DNA of 64,000 bases, taken from the NCBI GenBank assembly GCA_015179025.1, contig WHUX01000163.1, forward strand, positions 1 through 64,000, read 5' to 3'. The notes below the pieces were generated by a model. That model worked only from the letters and a program-made list of their open reading frames with translations, searched no databases and was not told the origin of the DNA. This stretch comes from Terfezia claveryi (lineage: Eukaryota; Ascomycota; Pezizomycetes; Pezizales; Pezizaceae). Positions 21,207-32,376 of the stretch are shown piece after piece; the first letter of the stretch is position 1, and the number at the start of each line of letters is the position of its first letter. Position numbers and translations under genes: made by a program.

Positions 21207-22279
21207 ATATTAGCTTTATTGGGGCAGGGGCTTTTGCTTACCTCACCAGGAGGCACAAGCTGAAGCCTCATGCTCTGTCCATACATGAGGTAAATCTGGA
21301 GATTAGTAAGACCCAGTCGAAGGAGGAGTGGAAGTCCATGGTCCCGGACGAATACCACGAATTCATCGACCTGTTCTCGGAAAAGGCCGCAGAAAAACTC
21401 GCACCCCACCGGCCATATGACCACATGATTCCACTGATAGAGGGTAAAACCCCTCCCTATGGGCCCCTCTACGGAATGTCCCGGTTGGAGCTGGAAGCTT
21501 TGAAGAAATACTTAGAGGAAAACCTCAACAAGAGTTTCATTCGCCACAGCTCCTCACCAGCGGGTGCCCCAGTGCTTTTCGTGAAGAAATCGGACGGCTC
21601 TCTCCGGTTGTGTATCGATTACCGGGGCCTAAACGAGATAACAGTCAAAAACAGGTACCCCCTACCCCTAATCCAGGAGACATTAGCCAGGCTTTCCAAG
21701 GCAAAATGGTTCACCAAATTGGACTTGAGAGGGGCGTACAACCTGGTACGGATTGCTGAGGGGGAGGAGTGGAAAACTGCCTTCCGGACACGTTACAGCC
21801 ACTTCGAGTACAACGTCATGCCTTTCGGCTTGACCAATGCCCCGGCCTCTTTCCAACACTTTATTAACGACACTCTGCGAGACTTCCTGGACGTGTTCTG
21901 CATAGCTTACCTCAATGATATCTTGATCTATTCAGATACTCTGGCAGAGTACAAAATCCATGTCAGGCAAGTCTTGGAGAAGCTGGAGCAGGCTGGGCTA
22001 TACTTTAAGCCTGAAAAATGCGAATTCCAAGTCCAAGAGGTAAAGTACTTGGGCTTGATCATAACTACGGAAGGTATTAGGATGGACCCCGCCAAAGTTG
22101 CTGCAATCCAAGAGTGGGAAACCCCAGCCAATTTGAAGGATGTGCAGACCTTCCTAGGATTTGCCAACTTCTACCGCCGATTTATCCTGGGATACTCAAG
22201 AATCGCGGCACCCCTGACGGCCTTGACGAAAACGAAGGTAGAAGCTGGCTCACACCTGACAAAAAGGGCCTTCCACTAG
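21005..22279 (+). CDS. pol: G2 reverse transcriptase (active site mutated)
   Basis: Overlaps the protease frame in the Pro-rich tract; the real RT starts about 21215 ([20 protein letters not shown]). RT motifs in order: [84 protein letters not shown]. YxDD reads YLND: the first catalytic Asp is Asn (AAT for GAT), so polymerase activity should be lost. TAG at 22277 replaces TGG of RAFHWNPE. Confidence 0.9.
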   Translation: MCITTPDNPPNPGGTPARAHQCCSLPYSPCSPIPPVPPVPPVPPVPPVPPVPSVHPTPPVQPPPKPLNISFIGAGAFAYLTRRHKLKPHALSIHEVNLEISKTQSKEEWKSMVPDEYHEFIDLFSEKAAEKLAPHRPYDHMIPLIEGKTPPYGPLYGMSRLELEALKKYLEENLNKSFIRHSSSPAGAPVLFVKKSDGSLRLCIDYRGLNEITVKNRYPLPLIQETLARLSKAKWFTKLDLRGAYNLVRIAEGEEWKTAFRTRYSHFEYNVMPFGLTNAPASFQHFINDTLRDFLDVFCIAYLNDILIYSDTLAEYKIHVRQVLEKLEQAGLYFKPEKCEFQVQEVKYLGLIITTEGIRMDPAKVAAIQEWETPANLKDVQTFLGFANFYRRFILGYSRIAAPLTALTKTKVEAGSHLTKRAFH

Positions 22280-22910
22280 AATCCAGAAGCCCAATCCGCC
22301 TTCCAGAACCTCAAAGAAGCCTTCTGCTTAGCCCCAATCCTGGCCCATTTTGACCCTGATAGCGAGTGCATCGTGGAAACGGATGCCTCCGACTATGTCT
22401 CCGCCAGAATCCTGTCCCAGTATGTCGATGGAGTCCTCCACCCAGTGGCCTATTTCTCCAAAAAGCACTCCCCAGCGGAGTGTAATTACGAAATCTATGA
22501 TAAGGAGTTAATAGCCATTGTGCGAGCATTCGAGGAATGGAAACACACCTGGAATCGGCAAAGGGGGTTATCGAGGTCCTCTCTAACCATAAGAACCTAG
22601 AGTACTTCACAACCACCAAATTGCTAAATCGCCGACAGGCTAGGTAGTCGGAATTCCTTCTCGGTTTAACTTCAAGATAAGGTATCGGCCGGGAAAGGCT
22701 GGGGTAAGCCGGATGCACTGACCAGGAGATCAGGAGATCTCCCTAAAGGGGGGATGAAAGGCTGAAGTACCAGAATCAGGTGGTACTGAAACCCGAAAAT
22801 CTCGACCTGGCGGCCAATACCCTTGCGGAAGCTGAAGCTGAGGCTGAGGCTGATGTGGAAGCTGAGGCTGACCTCCGACAACTAGTGAGACAGCATATGA
22901 GGACGACCCC
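22280..22910 (+). pseudogene. pol: G2 RNase H region with frame breaks
   Basis: Continues [16 protein letters not shown] and [20 protein letters not shown] are in frame until about 22545, where 'gaatggaaacacacc' lacks one base relative to G4 ('gaatggagaccacac'). SDHKNL has also changed. A second single-base loss follows near 22695 ('gctggggtaagcc' against 'gctgggggtaagcc'). The acidic linker after it is short (about 22825-22870) compared with G4. Confidence 0.85.
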
Positions 22911-22978
22911 CTGGCCAAGGAAATTATCACCGCAGTGGATTCTGGCCAGCATGGCCACCCCAAGATCTCCCTAGCCCA

Positions 22979-24325
22979 GTGTACGTCCAGGAAGGCCTCC
23001 TCTACCACCTCGAATGGCTGTATATGCTGGAAGGAGAGCTGTGCCTTCGATTGATCAAGGAACACCATGACAGCCTAGTTGCAGGTCACCCTGGAGTGGC
23101 CAAAACGTTAGAGCTTCTGGCCAGGGAATACATATGGATTGACCAACGGAAGGACGTGGAGCGGTACGTACGGAACTGCCACGTTTGCAAGCATGCTAAG
23201 CCTGTCCGCCATGCCCCGTATGGGACCCTGAAACCTCTGGATATCCCTGATTGGCCGTGGCTGCACCTGACTATGGACTTCGTGACAGGGTTGCCAGTAG
23301 ATTCGGAGTTCAATGCCATCTTGATGGTGGTAGATCGGTTGACGAAAATAAGGCATGTTATACCTTGCCGGGACACCTGCTCTGCCCCAGAGTTAGCCAA
23401 CCTCTACCTCAACAATGTATTCCGATACCATGGCCTTCCTGAGTCGATCGTATCCGACCGTGGCCCTCAGTTTACCTCAGAATTCTGGCAACCCTTCTGC
23501 GAACTTCTGGGGATTAAAGTATGCCTGTCAATGGTATATCACCCCCAGACGGACGGCCAATCGGAGAGGATGAACGCCATTATGGAGCAATATCTGCGGG
23601 CCTTTGTCAATTACCAGCAGGATAACTGGATTTCGTTGCTGGCTGCCTGCGAATTCGCCGTGAACAACCAGTTCTCGGAATCCTCTAAAACCTCCCCTTT
23701 CCTGGCTAATTACGGTTGGCACCCCAGGTTCGTGGATGCCCTGGCACCTCTGCAAAAAGCCCACCCCCCAGCTAAGGAGTTCGCGGTTGGAATCGCTGAA
23801 CTCCACCATACTCTTAAAGCCGAGCTGGGATATGCGCAAGCCTGGCAAGCTGAGTATACCAATGGATTACGGTTGCCAGCCCCCAGATATCAGCCAGAAG
23901 ACAAGGTGTGGCTCTCCAGCAGGCACTTCCGAAAGGAACGGCCATCTCGCAAGCTAGATCACAAGTTCCTGGGCCCCTACGAGGTGTTAGCAGCTGTGGG
24001 CACTCATGCTTATCAGCTAAGGTTTCCCAAGGATATCAAGCGCCATCCAGTCGTTCATGTCTCGGAGATCGAGCCAGCCGCTGACGATCTCCTTCCCGGG
24101 CAAAAGCACTCCTCACCTCCTCCAGTGGTGATCGCAGGTAAAGAGGAGTGGGAGGTTGAGGAGGTACTGGACTCAAGGAAATACTATGGATGAGTTCAGT
24201 ATAAGGTCAAGTGGTTAGGGGATGAGGAGGCTACCTGGCAACCCGCAGAGGACTTGGAGAATGCGCAGGATTTGGTCGCCCTATTCCACCAGCAATACCC
24301 AAGGAAGCTTCACCCAATGGAATGA
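22979..24325 (+). pseudogene. pol: G2 integrase with C-terminal chromodomain
   Basis: Zinc-binding N-terminus HHDSLVAGHPG ... CHVCKHAK; core domain with Asp in TMDFVTGLP, Asp in VSDRGPQFTSEFW and Glu in TDGQSERMN; C-terminal DKVWLSSRHF and LDHKFLGPYEV. Then KRHPVVHVSEIEP and a chromodomain, EEWEVEEVLDSRKYYG, interrupted by TGA at 24191 (CGA in G4) and continuing QYKVKWLGDEEATWQPA to TGA at 24323. In the chromodomain, Trp replaces the first cage Tyr and no aromatic follows the KWLG turn, so methyl-lysine reading may be weak. Confidence 0.9.
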
Positions 24326-24513
24326 TGTTGTGTCTTTTGAGAGTCATACGGTGGGGCCCATCCGACTCTCGTTCTTCTCGCTCTTCTCGTTCTTCTTGTT
24401 GTTTAGAGTTGGAATCCTTGTCGTTGCCTTTGTTGTTGTTTCCTGTGTTGATTTTGCCGGTTATCGTGCCCAGACCTCCTAGTCGCTGGAGCTCCAGCCT
24501 AAAGGGGGGATAG

Positions 24514-24988
24514 TGTCACAACCGTGTTCTTAGTCTTGATTTGACACTCGAACAGGCTTGTTCGGGTGTCGTCGATGGGTGATTGTTATCTTAGCTTCCG
24601 AGATAGGAATCTCGGGAAGCTTATTCCTTCCACGGCCTTGGCCTGGAATCATGTATATATATCTTCGTCCCTCCGCCCTCTCGTTGGATCCCCATCCAAC
24701 GTCTTGTATACCTAATACAGGATCTTGCCTCTCCCAACGCTTGTGCACCTCCCTTGTGCACCCCCTTGTCTCATGAACAGCTCTGCAGCACAGCCTCCTC
24801 CCTCCGACATACGCGGCAACTGCCTCCGCGTGTCTCGTACCCCTGCCCTCGCCTCTCTTGCCTCTTGCCCTTGCCTTGTCCCTAGCCTTTCCCCAGATCA
24901 CACACGTAGTGCTCCTACGTGTGCGATTCCCCTTTGCCACTGCCCCGGCGTACCCCTTGGTCGCCCTGTCCCTAGAGCCGTTGTTACA
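24514..24988 (+). repeat. 3' LTR of G2
   Basis: 475 bp, preceded by AAAGGGGGGATAG. It differs from the 5' LTR by a 40-bp single versus duplicated hairpin block and scattered substitutions, so the insertion is not brand new. Confidence 0.95.
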
Positions 24989-25519
24989 GCTGAACTCTAC
25001 TCTACCCAGAAGGCTGAGTTAGGGTATGCTTAAGCTAGGCAAGTAGAGTATGCTAATAGTTCTAGGTTGTCAGCTCCTAAGTACTAGCTAGAAGATTGGG
25101 TATGATTATCCTATAGGTATTTCTGGATAGAACAGCCATCCTACAAGCTCAACTATAAATTCTTAGGCCCATTCAAGGTAGTGGTGGCTCTCAATACCTA
25201 TACTTATCGATTGAGGTTTTCTAAGGATATCAAATACCACTTGGTTGTACATGTCTCAGAAATCGAGCCAGCTGCAGACAATCCTCTCTCAGGTCAAAGG
25301 CATCCCCTACCTCCTCCTGTAGTAATTGCCGGGGAAGAGGAGTGGGAGGTTGAGGAGGTACTAGATTTCAGGAAGAGGTATAGCTAGATTCAATATAAGG
25401 TCAAGTGGTTAGGGAATGAGAAGACTACTTGACAACCTGTGGAAGACTTGGAAGATGCATAGGACTTGGTCACCCTGTTCCACTATCAATACTTGAAGAA
25501 GCCTCACACAGTTAAATAA
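24989..25519 (+). pseudogene. G3 integrase C-terminus and chromodomain remnant
   Basis: Continues exactly where the 18782 segment stopped, with GCTGA present on both sides of G2. An open stretch at 25181-25387 reads LRFSKDIKYHLVVHVSEIEP and then EEEWEVEEVLDFR; the chromodomain continues over a stop (QYKVKWLGNEKTT). TAA at 25517-25519 ends the frame. Confidence 0.85.
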
Positions 25520-25659
25520 TGTTTGACCTTTTGTATTCTTATTGTTGCTTAGAGTTAGGGTTCTTGTTTTTACCCTTGTTGTTGTTTTCTATATTAATTT
25601 TGCCGGTTGTCATATCTAGGCCTCCTAGTTGCTGAAGCTCTAGCCTAAAGGGGGGATAG

Positions 25660-26219
25660 TATCACAACTGTGTGCTTAGTTGTCCTTGCCATCATCTGCG
25701 ATGTAGGTGATGGGTTATTGCTATTTTTGTCTTTATTATCACTTACGATCACAGGTAATACATTATTATTATTGTTGCCTTCAGCATCACCTGTAATACA
25801 GGTGATGGGTTATTATTATTGTTACCTTACTTGGCTTCTAAGATAGGGATCTTAGGAAGCTTATTTCCCCCATTGCCCTAACAGAATTATGTATATATAG
25901 ACCCTGTTCCTCATACTATCCTTAGATCCCTATCTAATATCTTGTATACCCAATACAGGACCTTGCCTCTTCCAGCGCTTGTGCACCACCCTTGTGCATC
26001 CTCTTGTCTTGTGAACAGCTCAGTAGTATAGCTGCCTCCCTCTGATATATGTGGCAACCACTTCCATATGTCTTTTATCCTTGTTTGTTGCCCTCTACCT
26101 TTGCCTTATCCTAGCCTTCTCCTAGTCACACACCTAGCATTCCTACATGTGTCTTACCTTAGCCCTGCCCTTGCTCTGGCATACTCCTTAGTTGCCTTGT
26201 TCTCAAAGCCCCTATTACA
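25660..26219 (+). repeat. 3' LTR of G3
   Basis: 560 bp after the tract AAAGGGGGGATAG. It starts TATCACAACTG (TG changed to TA) and ends CCTATTACA. It is longer than the others because the 'catcacctgtaatacaggtg' hairpin block occurs twice in tandem (25690-25840). Confidence 0.8.
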
Positions 26220-26583
26220 CATGGCAAGAATGAGCAATAAGACAATCGAATTAGTAGTATGCACTCAAGGGTTATAGGAAGAGGATAGGTATAAGTTCGA
26301 GTTTGGTATAACAGTAGAGTTTCATTAGGCTTGAGATACTAGTGCTTATCAGGCTTGAGATACTACTGCTCATCAGGCTTAATATACTAGTGCTCATCAG
26401 GCTCAAGATACTAGTACTTATAAGGCTTGAGATACCAATGCTCATCAAGCTTAAGATACCAATGCTCATCATACTCGAGATACTAGTACTCATCAGGCTA
26501 GAGATACTAAGGTTTACCAGACTTGGGATAGAAGAGGTAATTTCCAACCTTACCCAGCTTGAGGAAAGCTAAAGGAGGGATAG
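26220..26583 (+). pseudogene. 3' remnant of an unidentified LTR element with 24-bp repeats
   Basis: Lies between the 3' LTR of G3 and an LTR. It has eight or nine copies of a 24-bp unit like CAGGCTTGAGATACTAGTGC (26325-26520). Read through RIP-type stops, this gives an octad His-Gln-Ala-Arg-Asp-Thr-Ser-Ala. It ends with a polypurine tract (AAAGGAGGGATAG) touching the LTR at 26584. That LTR therefore looks like the 3' LTR of this remnant and the 5' LTR of G7 at the same time. Confidence 0.5.
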
Positions 26584-27080
26584 TGTCACAATAGTATATT
26601 CAATTGTCTTTGTTATCACCTGTAAACGTAGGTGATGGGTTATTGTTATCCTGCTAGGCTTCTGAGATAGGGATCTTGAGAAGCTTATTTCTCCAGTTGC
26701 CCTGGTAGCTTATGTATATAAAGTCCTTTGCCCTTATACTGTCATTGGATCCCTATCCAATGTCTTGTATATCCAATACAGGGCCTTACTTCTCTCCATG
26801 TTGGTGCATCTCCCTTGTGCACCTCCTTGTCTCGCCTCAACTCTGCAGCCCTACTGCCCATCCCGCAAACCTCCTGTTCTTACCTTGCCTTGCCTTGCAT
26901 TGTCTCTGTAGCTCTGCTGCCTCCTACTACTCCTGTGTGCCTCTCTCGCCCTCGCCCTTACCTCCGTCCTAGCCTTTTCCCCTAAATCACATACATAGCA
27001 TTCCTATATATGTGTTACCCTAGCCTTGCCCTTACTCTGGCATACCTCTTGGTCACCTTGTCCCTAGAGCCATCGTCACA
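26584..27080 (+). repeat. 5' LTR of G7
   Basis: 497 bp, TGTCACAATA ... CATCGTCACA. Hairpin 31 nt in: ATCACCT (26615-26621) and AGGTGAT (26630-26636). TATA-like 'tatgtatataaag' near 26710. Followed by the family leader TTGGATCTCTCTGACCAACC. Confidence 0.85.
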
Positions 27081-27127
27081 CTATGTTGGATCTCTCTGAC
27101 CAACCGGTACAATATCCGAACTAATCC

Positions 27128-27770
27128 TGTTACTGTAAAGTAAGGCAGCGTGCTTCATAACTAACTCTCTACTACAGGGCGGCAGTACTAGAGTTTACTA
27201 CAGCAAACTATAGGTGCACAGAACCTATAGCTTCTGTTTAAGTATATCTTGCTGGCATACATTCTATTGTCACTCTAGTTGTAAAAGGTAGGCCCGACCG
27301 GCCTATAACTTATTATTGAAATACAGAGGGAGATGGGCCCAAACGGGCCCAGAATGTAATTGCTTAATACTTTATTATTGGTAGATATCTACTACTCTAT
27401 TTCTGTCTCTATCACTGGCTTGAACGCTCCTCTAACTGAGAGGAATTCAGGGTACTATATACTGTCTAGAGTAGAGCAGAGCTGGAGCAGTGCTGAGGCA
27501 GTACGCCATCATCTGACCTGTTACATGATTTGAAATCAACATGATAGAAACTTCCAGAAACTACTAGGAAATAGAACTACAGGTATCACATGACCCTTCC
27601 AATGAGTCACGCTCATTACTATAATGAAATACATGAGTTACTATACCTTTATTATCATCTGCTGGCTGACGCTAGCAGCCTGATAATATTTTATTCTACT
27701 AGGTTAAAAGTTGGTACATAATGGGAGTTATATTTCATTGGGAAATGGAATGTGACTTCCTTACAGTTAC
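27128..27770. mobile_element. Unclassified insertion in G7 leader (solo LTR or short TIR element)
   Basis: Compared with the G2 leader (19335-19365), about 643 extra bases separate 'ccgaactaatcc' from 'cctactgacagg'. The ends are mutually inverted: GTTACTGTAAAG at the left and CTTACAGTTAC at the right. There is no coding potential. The inserted sequence contains GC-rich 'gatgggcccaaacgggccca' and no homologue in this window. A 5-bp duplication is not evident, so I cannot choose between a solo LTR and a MITE. Confidence 0.5.
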
Positions 27771-27788
27771 CTACTGACAGGTTTCAAG

Positions 27789-28912
27789 CATGGAGGGAAA
27801 CCTCAATGCCCTTAGACCCAGCCCAGCTGTTGGAATACTGCCGAATGGCCATCAATATCTTTACCGCCACCTACAAGATTGGCAAAAAGTAAGGAGCGGA
27901 GCTTTAGAAAACCGAATGAAGGCTGAAAGGAGCCGAAGATAAAATCCTCCTTCTTTGAGAGGACCTTGCAGACAACCGAGTAACCATTCGCAATCTCAAC
28001 CATGCCCTTGCTGCCATAACTGTATAGGCACCTGCAACCCTAACGCCTGCCAAAACCCAAGACCTACTGACCCCACCCGAATTTAATGGCGAACGGGCCT
28101 GCCTCAAGGCCTAGAAAAACTCCATCAATATTAAGCTTAATGGAGACACCGCTAAGTTCCCAACCACCCAGCACAAACTCATGTACATTTACAGCCTGCT
28201 GGAGGGGAAGTCTCTGGACCAAGTCCAGCCCTATGTGTTGGAAACAGGCATCAAACTAGCGGATATCCCCACCCTATTCGTAATCCTCGACCGAGCATTC
28301 GGAGATCTGGATCTAGAAGGAATGGCCACCCAAGCCCTCCGGGCCCTCCGACAAAGTAACACTGACCTGTCCACTTATGTGGCCGAATTCTCTAGGCTGG
28401 CTGCTGAAGTCGACTGGAGCGACAATATCAAACTGGACCAATTCCAAGAAGGCTTAAGTATCGAACTCAGATAGGCACTCATCAATTTCTCAGATATCCC
28501 CACCCTTGAGGAATTCATTGATCAGGCCAGCCGATTGTAGCAAAAGATGGCCAGGTTTAAAAACAGCCTTAAGGCCTCCCTTACAATAGCACCTCCACAA
28601 TCAACCTTTTCAGCACCTCACCCCTAGCCATAGGCCCCCATCACCTCCCCAAACAAGCCAGCTCACCCTTCTCTCGTAGCAGGTAGACTAGCCTCTATGG
28701 ACTTATCTGTGGGCAGACCCCACCTAACCCAAGAAGAGAGGGAACGCCGCCGGAATAATGGACTATGCATAGCCTGTGGGAAGGCTGACCACTTCATTGC
28801 AGCTTGCCCCCTTCGAAAGAATCGCTCCCTCACCATCCACGCTATCTCTGATACCCCAGTGCCCAGGATTGAGGAGCTTGATGAGTTGGGAAAAGCCCTG
28901 TCCCTTGCCTAG
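27789..28912 (+). pseudogene. gag: G7 Gag remnant
   Basis: Frame shared by 28181-28474 and 28697-28912, ending at TAG 28910-28912. Core motifs LLEGKSLDQVQPYVLETGIK and STYVAEFSRLAAEVDW and the knuckle CGKADHFIAAC are intact, while the N-terminal third has several TAG/TAA/TGA stops at expected Gln, Trp and Arg codons. The Pro-rich linker before the knuckle is preserved. Confidence 0.85.
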
Positions 28913-28933
28913 TTACTGACACTAGCAAGGGAC
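28888..28933 (+). promoter_or_regulatory. Predicted -1 frameshift site (G7)
   Basis: GGGAAAA 28888-28894, 5-nt spacer, GTCCCTTGC 28900-28908 and GCAAGGGAC 28925-28933. Identical to the G1 and G2 arrangement although the surrounding sequence has diverged. Confidence 0.7.
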
Positions 28934-29790
28934 CTGCCCCAGGCCATTTATCTTTGTCTTTGTCTGCATTTTTTGTTTTTTCTGCTTCTTCAGTTGTTGA
29001 CAAATCTCGCTTGTTCAGTGAGTATTTTGTTGTATCTATCTTTCTCAATATTAATGATAGAACAATTACCACATCAGCCCTCATAAATTGTGGAGCTTTA
29101 GGAATTGCATTCGTTGACCAAGACTTTGTCAGTAAATTCTCCATACCCATGTCAAAGCTAAAAACCCCCATATTCTGGATGTCATTGAAGGTCGACCTAT
29201 CTCCTCCAGAGATATCACCAATCTCGCGTGCATTCCTGCCCTGGTTGGGATCACTCTGAAGCCCTCCCGATATTTGTGACTAAGCTCAAATACCTGATTG
29301 TGCTCGGAATAACATGGCTAAGAATGCACAATGTATCAGTCAGCTTCGGCTCTTATACCCTGCAGTTCAACAGCAAGTTTTGCAAAAAACACTGCGGGAA
29401 TCTGAAGCCACCATTACTGGGCTGTGTGCCTTGCCACCCCCAGTAATCTACCCAACCTAGGTGGTACACCTGCCTGCACACCTTGATGCCAATTCCCCTA
29501 TTTCCCCTGTGCCCCGGTTTCCCCTATGCCCTCAGATTCCCCTATGCCTCTAGTTTCCCCTGTGCCCCCTGTTTCCCCTGTGCCCTCGGTTTCCCCTGTA
29601 CTCCTGATTTCCCTATGTCTCCGAGTCCCCAAAAACCTCTGAATGTTAGCTTCATCAGGGCAGGGGCTTTCACTTACCTCACTAGGAGGTACAAGCTGAA
29701 GGCTTATGCCCTGTCCATACATGAGGTGAACCTGGAAATCAACAAGATGTGGCCTAAGGAGGAGTGGAAGGCCATAGTCCCGTATTAATA
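28934..29790 (+). pseudogene. G7 protease and Pro-rich linker remnant
   Basis: Open at 28954-29259: SALINCGALGIAFVDQDFVS, with active-site Asp changed to Asn. Then [20 protein letters not shown] (in 29228-29446), and a linker whose 'ttcccctgtgcc' repeats differ in sequence from the 'ccgttcccc' repeats of G2 but lie at the same place. RT starts about 29640 with FIRAGAFTYLTRRYKL. Confidence 0.8.
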
Positions 29791-30560
29791 TCACCAGTTT
29801 ATTGATCTGTTCTCGAAAAAAGCTGCAGAGAAGCTGGCGCCCCACCGACCATATGACTATACAATTCCACTGGTAGAGGGTAAGACTCCCCCCTATGGGC
29901 CCCTCTACAGAATGTCTCAGGTAGAGCTGGAGGTCCTGTAGAAATACTAAGAGGATAACCTTAATAAGAGCTTCATTCGCCATAGCTCTTCACCAGTGGG
30001 TGCTCCAGTGCTTTTCATGAAGAAATCGGACAGCTCTCTCTAGTTGTGTGTCGATTACCAGGGCCTAAACGAGATAACAATCAAAAACAGGTACCCCCTA
30101 CCCCTAATTCAGGAGACATTAGCCAGGCTCTCTAAGGCTAAATGGTTCACTAAACTGGATTTGAGAGAGGCTTACAACCTGGTATAGATTGCCGAGGGGA
30201 AGGAGTGGAAAACTGCCTTCTGAACACGATATGGCCATTTTGAGAATACTATGATGCCCTTTGGCCTAACCAATGCCCCTGCCTCCTTCCAGTACTTCAT
30301 CAATGACACCTTACGGGACTTCCTTGATGTGTTCTGCATAGCTTACTTGGACAATATTCTTATATACTCGGACTCCCTAATATAACACAAAGTCCATGTA
30401 AGGCAGGTGCTAGAGAAGCTGGAGAAGGCCGGATTATATCTGAAACTGGAGAAATGCGAGTTTCATGTGCAGGAGGTCAAGTATCTGGGGTTAATTATTA
30501 CTACAGAAGGTATCAGGATGGACTCCACCAAGGTTACTGCTATCTAGGAATGGCAAACCC
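29640..30560 (+). pseudogene. G7 RT, first part
   Basis: Homologous to 21215-22115 of G2. Readable motifs include [58 protein letters not shown] and [11 protein letters not shown] (YLDD to YLDN). Stops interrupt the frame, for example in the loop before motif A and at CAG codons. Cut at 30560 by H2. Confidence 0.85.
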
Positions 30561-32376
30561 CATCAGAAAGATTTTAGCTTGCGTTATGTGCACGGCGTGC
30601 ATACAACGCCAATTTGCAAAACTCCGCATTACAACAAGATCTCTCTCACATAATGCACTTCTTACAACGCTGATACTTATAATTCAATCTCGTCTCGCAC
30701 TCTCACAATATACAATCGGACGTTGTATGCCCCATTCCCAACGTCTTCCTCTTCACACATCTGCTTCCAACACTCTTTCACCCAACTCAACATTATGATT
30801 GCGAGCTTATTACTTGTGACCTTCAAAAGGCAGACCTGTCCCTCCTCATATTGTAATTGCAAGCTCATTACCTGTAACCATCTGAAGGCACAATACCCCC
30901 TCCTAACTGTTATTATTGACACTGCACTTTTTTACTCTTGCACCTGCATTTTATGCATTTCCAAAAATATCTTAATTCTTATAATAATATCTAAATCTAG
31001 CTAAATAAACAACTATGATCGCACCCCTAAAATCACCATGCAAATACCCTATATATCTGACAGTGCAAATAGCCCTAGAAATCAGTGTGCAAATAGCCCA
31101 CATACCTGCGTGCAAATAGCCATAGAAATTAGCGTGCAAATAGCTCATATATCTGCGTGCAAATAGCCCTCGAAATCAGCGTCCAAATAGCCTAGAAGTC
31201 AGCGTCCAAATAGCCCTAGAAATCTGAGTGCAAATAGCCCATCTATCAGACTGTACAAATCAGCCTGGAATCCACCGTCCAAATTAGCCTGGAATCCACC
31301 GCCCAAATCAGCCTGGAATCGCGTGAGCAAATCAGCCTGGAATCGAGTGAGCAAATCAGCCTAGAATTGAGCGAGCAAATCAGCCTGGAATCGAGCGAGC
31401 AAATCAGCCTAGAATTGAGTGAGCAAATCAGCCTAGAATTGAGCGAGCAAATCAGCCTAGAATCGAGCGAGCAAATCAGCCGGCAATCGAGCGAGCAAAT
31501 CAGCCTAGAATTCAGCGTGCAAATGAGCAAGAAAATAAGTGACAAAATGAGCAAGAAAATGAGTGAGAAAATGAGCGAGCACACAACCTCCGTACAATGG
31601 TGCAAATAAGCAGAGGAATCAGTGTATACCGGTATTCTGAAGCAATGACCAGAAAAAAACTCAAAGTCCCAGGTGGCCATACTTTTGAAGTAGGGTACCT
31701 GCACGCCCCCTACTATTCTCGCGAGCCCCCTAATGTCCAATCTAGTTCCTGTGGTCTCAGAACTAGTTCCTACTATTTCAGAACCAGTTCCCGCTGTCTG
31801 AGGACCAGCCTCCGCTGTCTAACAATCAGCTCATAGCTGGTGTTGGAATAATCCCTGTAGTGTCGGGTTTGAGCTCCTCCAGGCATGGGCACCACCTAGT
31901 ACAGTGGAGGAAATAGCTGTATGTGGTAAACATGAACATAGACTGGATTCGGTCAGTAAAAGACTGGATTCAGTCGGTGATAGACTGCATTCGGTCAGTA
32001 ATAGACTGGATTCGGTCGCTAATGACTAGATTGTAGTGCTCCGATAGGATTGTAGTGGTCTGATAGATTGTAGTAGTTCTATTAGATGAGGTATTAGTAG
32101 TACATAGCTAAAGGGTCAGGAATACTTAAGAGTGTGGACAACGGACATGATGTGCAGAGAGAACTTGTTAGGAACAAATTGCATGAAAGAGTGGCATTGG
32201 GAACGACATTGAGCCAACTTATAAAGAAAAATGAGAATGTGTGCACAATGTAGTTGGTAACGCACATAAAAAGGATCTGCACAGCTAAGCATTAGCAATG
32301 CAGATAACGTCTAAAAGACATATTGACATTACAATGTTTGCGGGTGCATTGCAAGGTAAGAAAACTTTTGCTGATG
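30561..32376. mobile_element. CATCAG-type non-autonomous element H2
   Basis: 1816 bp, reverse orientation relative to H1 and homologous along its length. Ends CATCAGAAAGATTTTAGC and, inverted, CATCAGCAAAAGTTTTC. Flanks AAACCC and CCCAGT against the uninterrupted AAACCCCAG of G2 (about 22120) imply a 2-bp duplication CC. The minisatellite (31260-31530) is shorter than in H1, about 10 units, which accounts for most of the size difference. Confidence 0.8.

Larger units (their letters stand above)
18783..24988 (+). mobile_element. Full-length Ty3/gypsy chromovirus G2
   Basis: 6206 bp with LTRs at 18783-19297 and 24514-24988 and a perfect 5-bp target duplication GCTGA (18778-18782 and 24989-24993), inserted in the integrase of G3. 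Order: LTR, gag, protease, RT, RNase H, integrase, chromodomain, polypurine tract, LTR. It is the best reference copy of family 1 here, but it carries stops in gag, at least two frame breaks and an inactivated RT motif, so it is non-autonomous. Confidence 0.95.
16587..26219 (+). mobile_element. Decayed chromovirus G3 (host of G2)
   Basis: Plus-strand family-1 copy lacking its 5' end. It starts within RT (aligned with 21695 of G2), continues through RNase H and integrase to 18782, is interrupted by G2 (18783-24988, duplication GCTGA), then resumes to a chromodomain, polypurine tract and 3' LTR. Damage is dense G:C to A:T change with many TAG stops. Confidence 0.85.
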
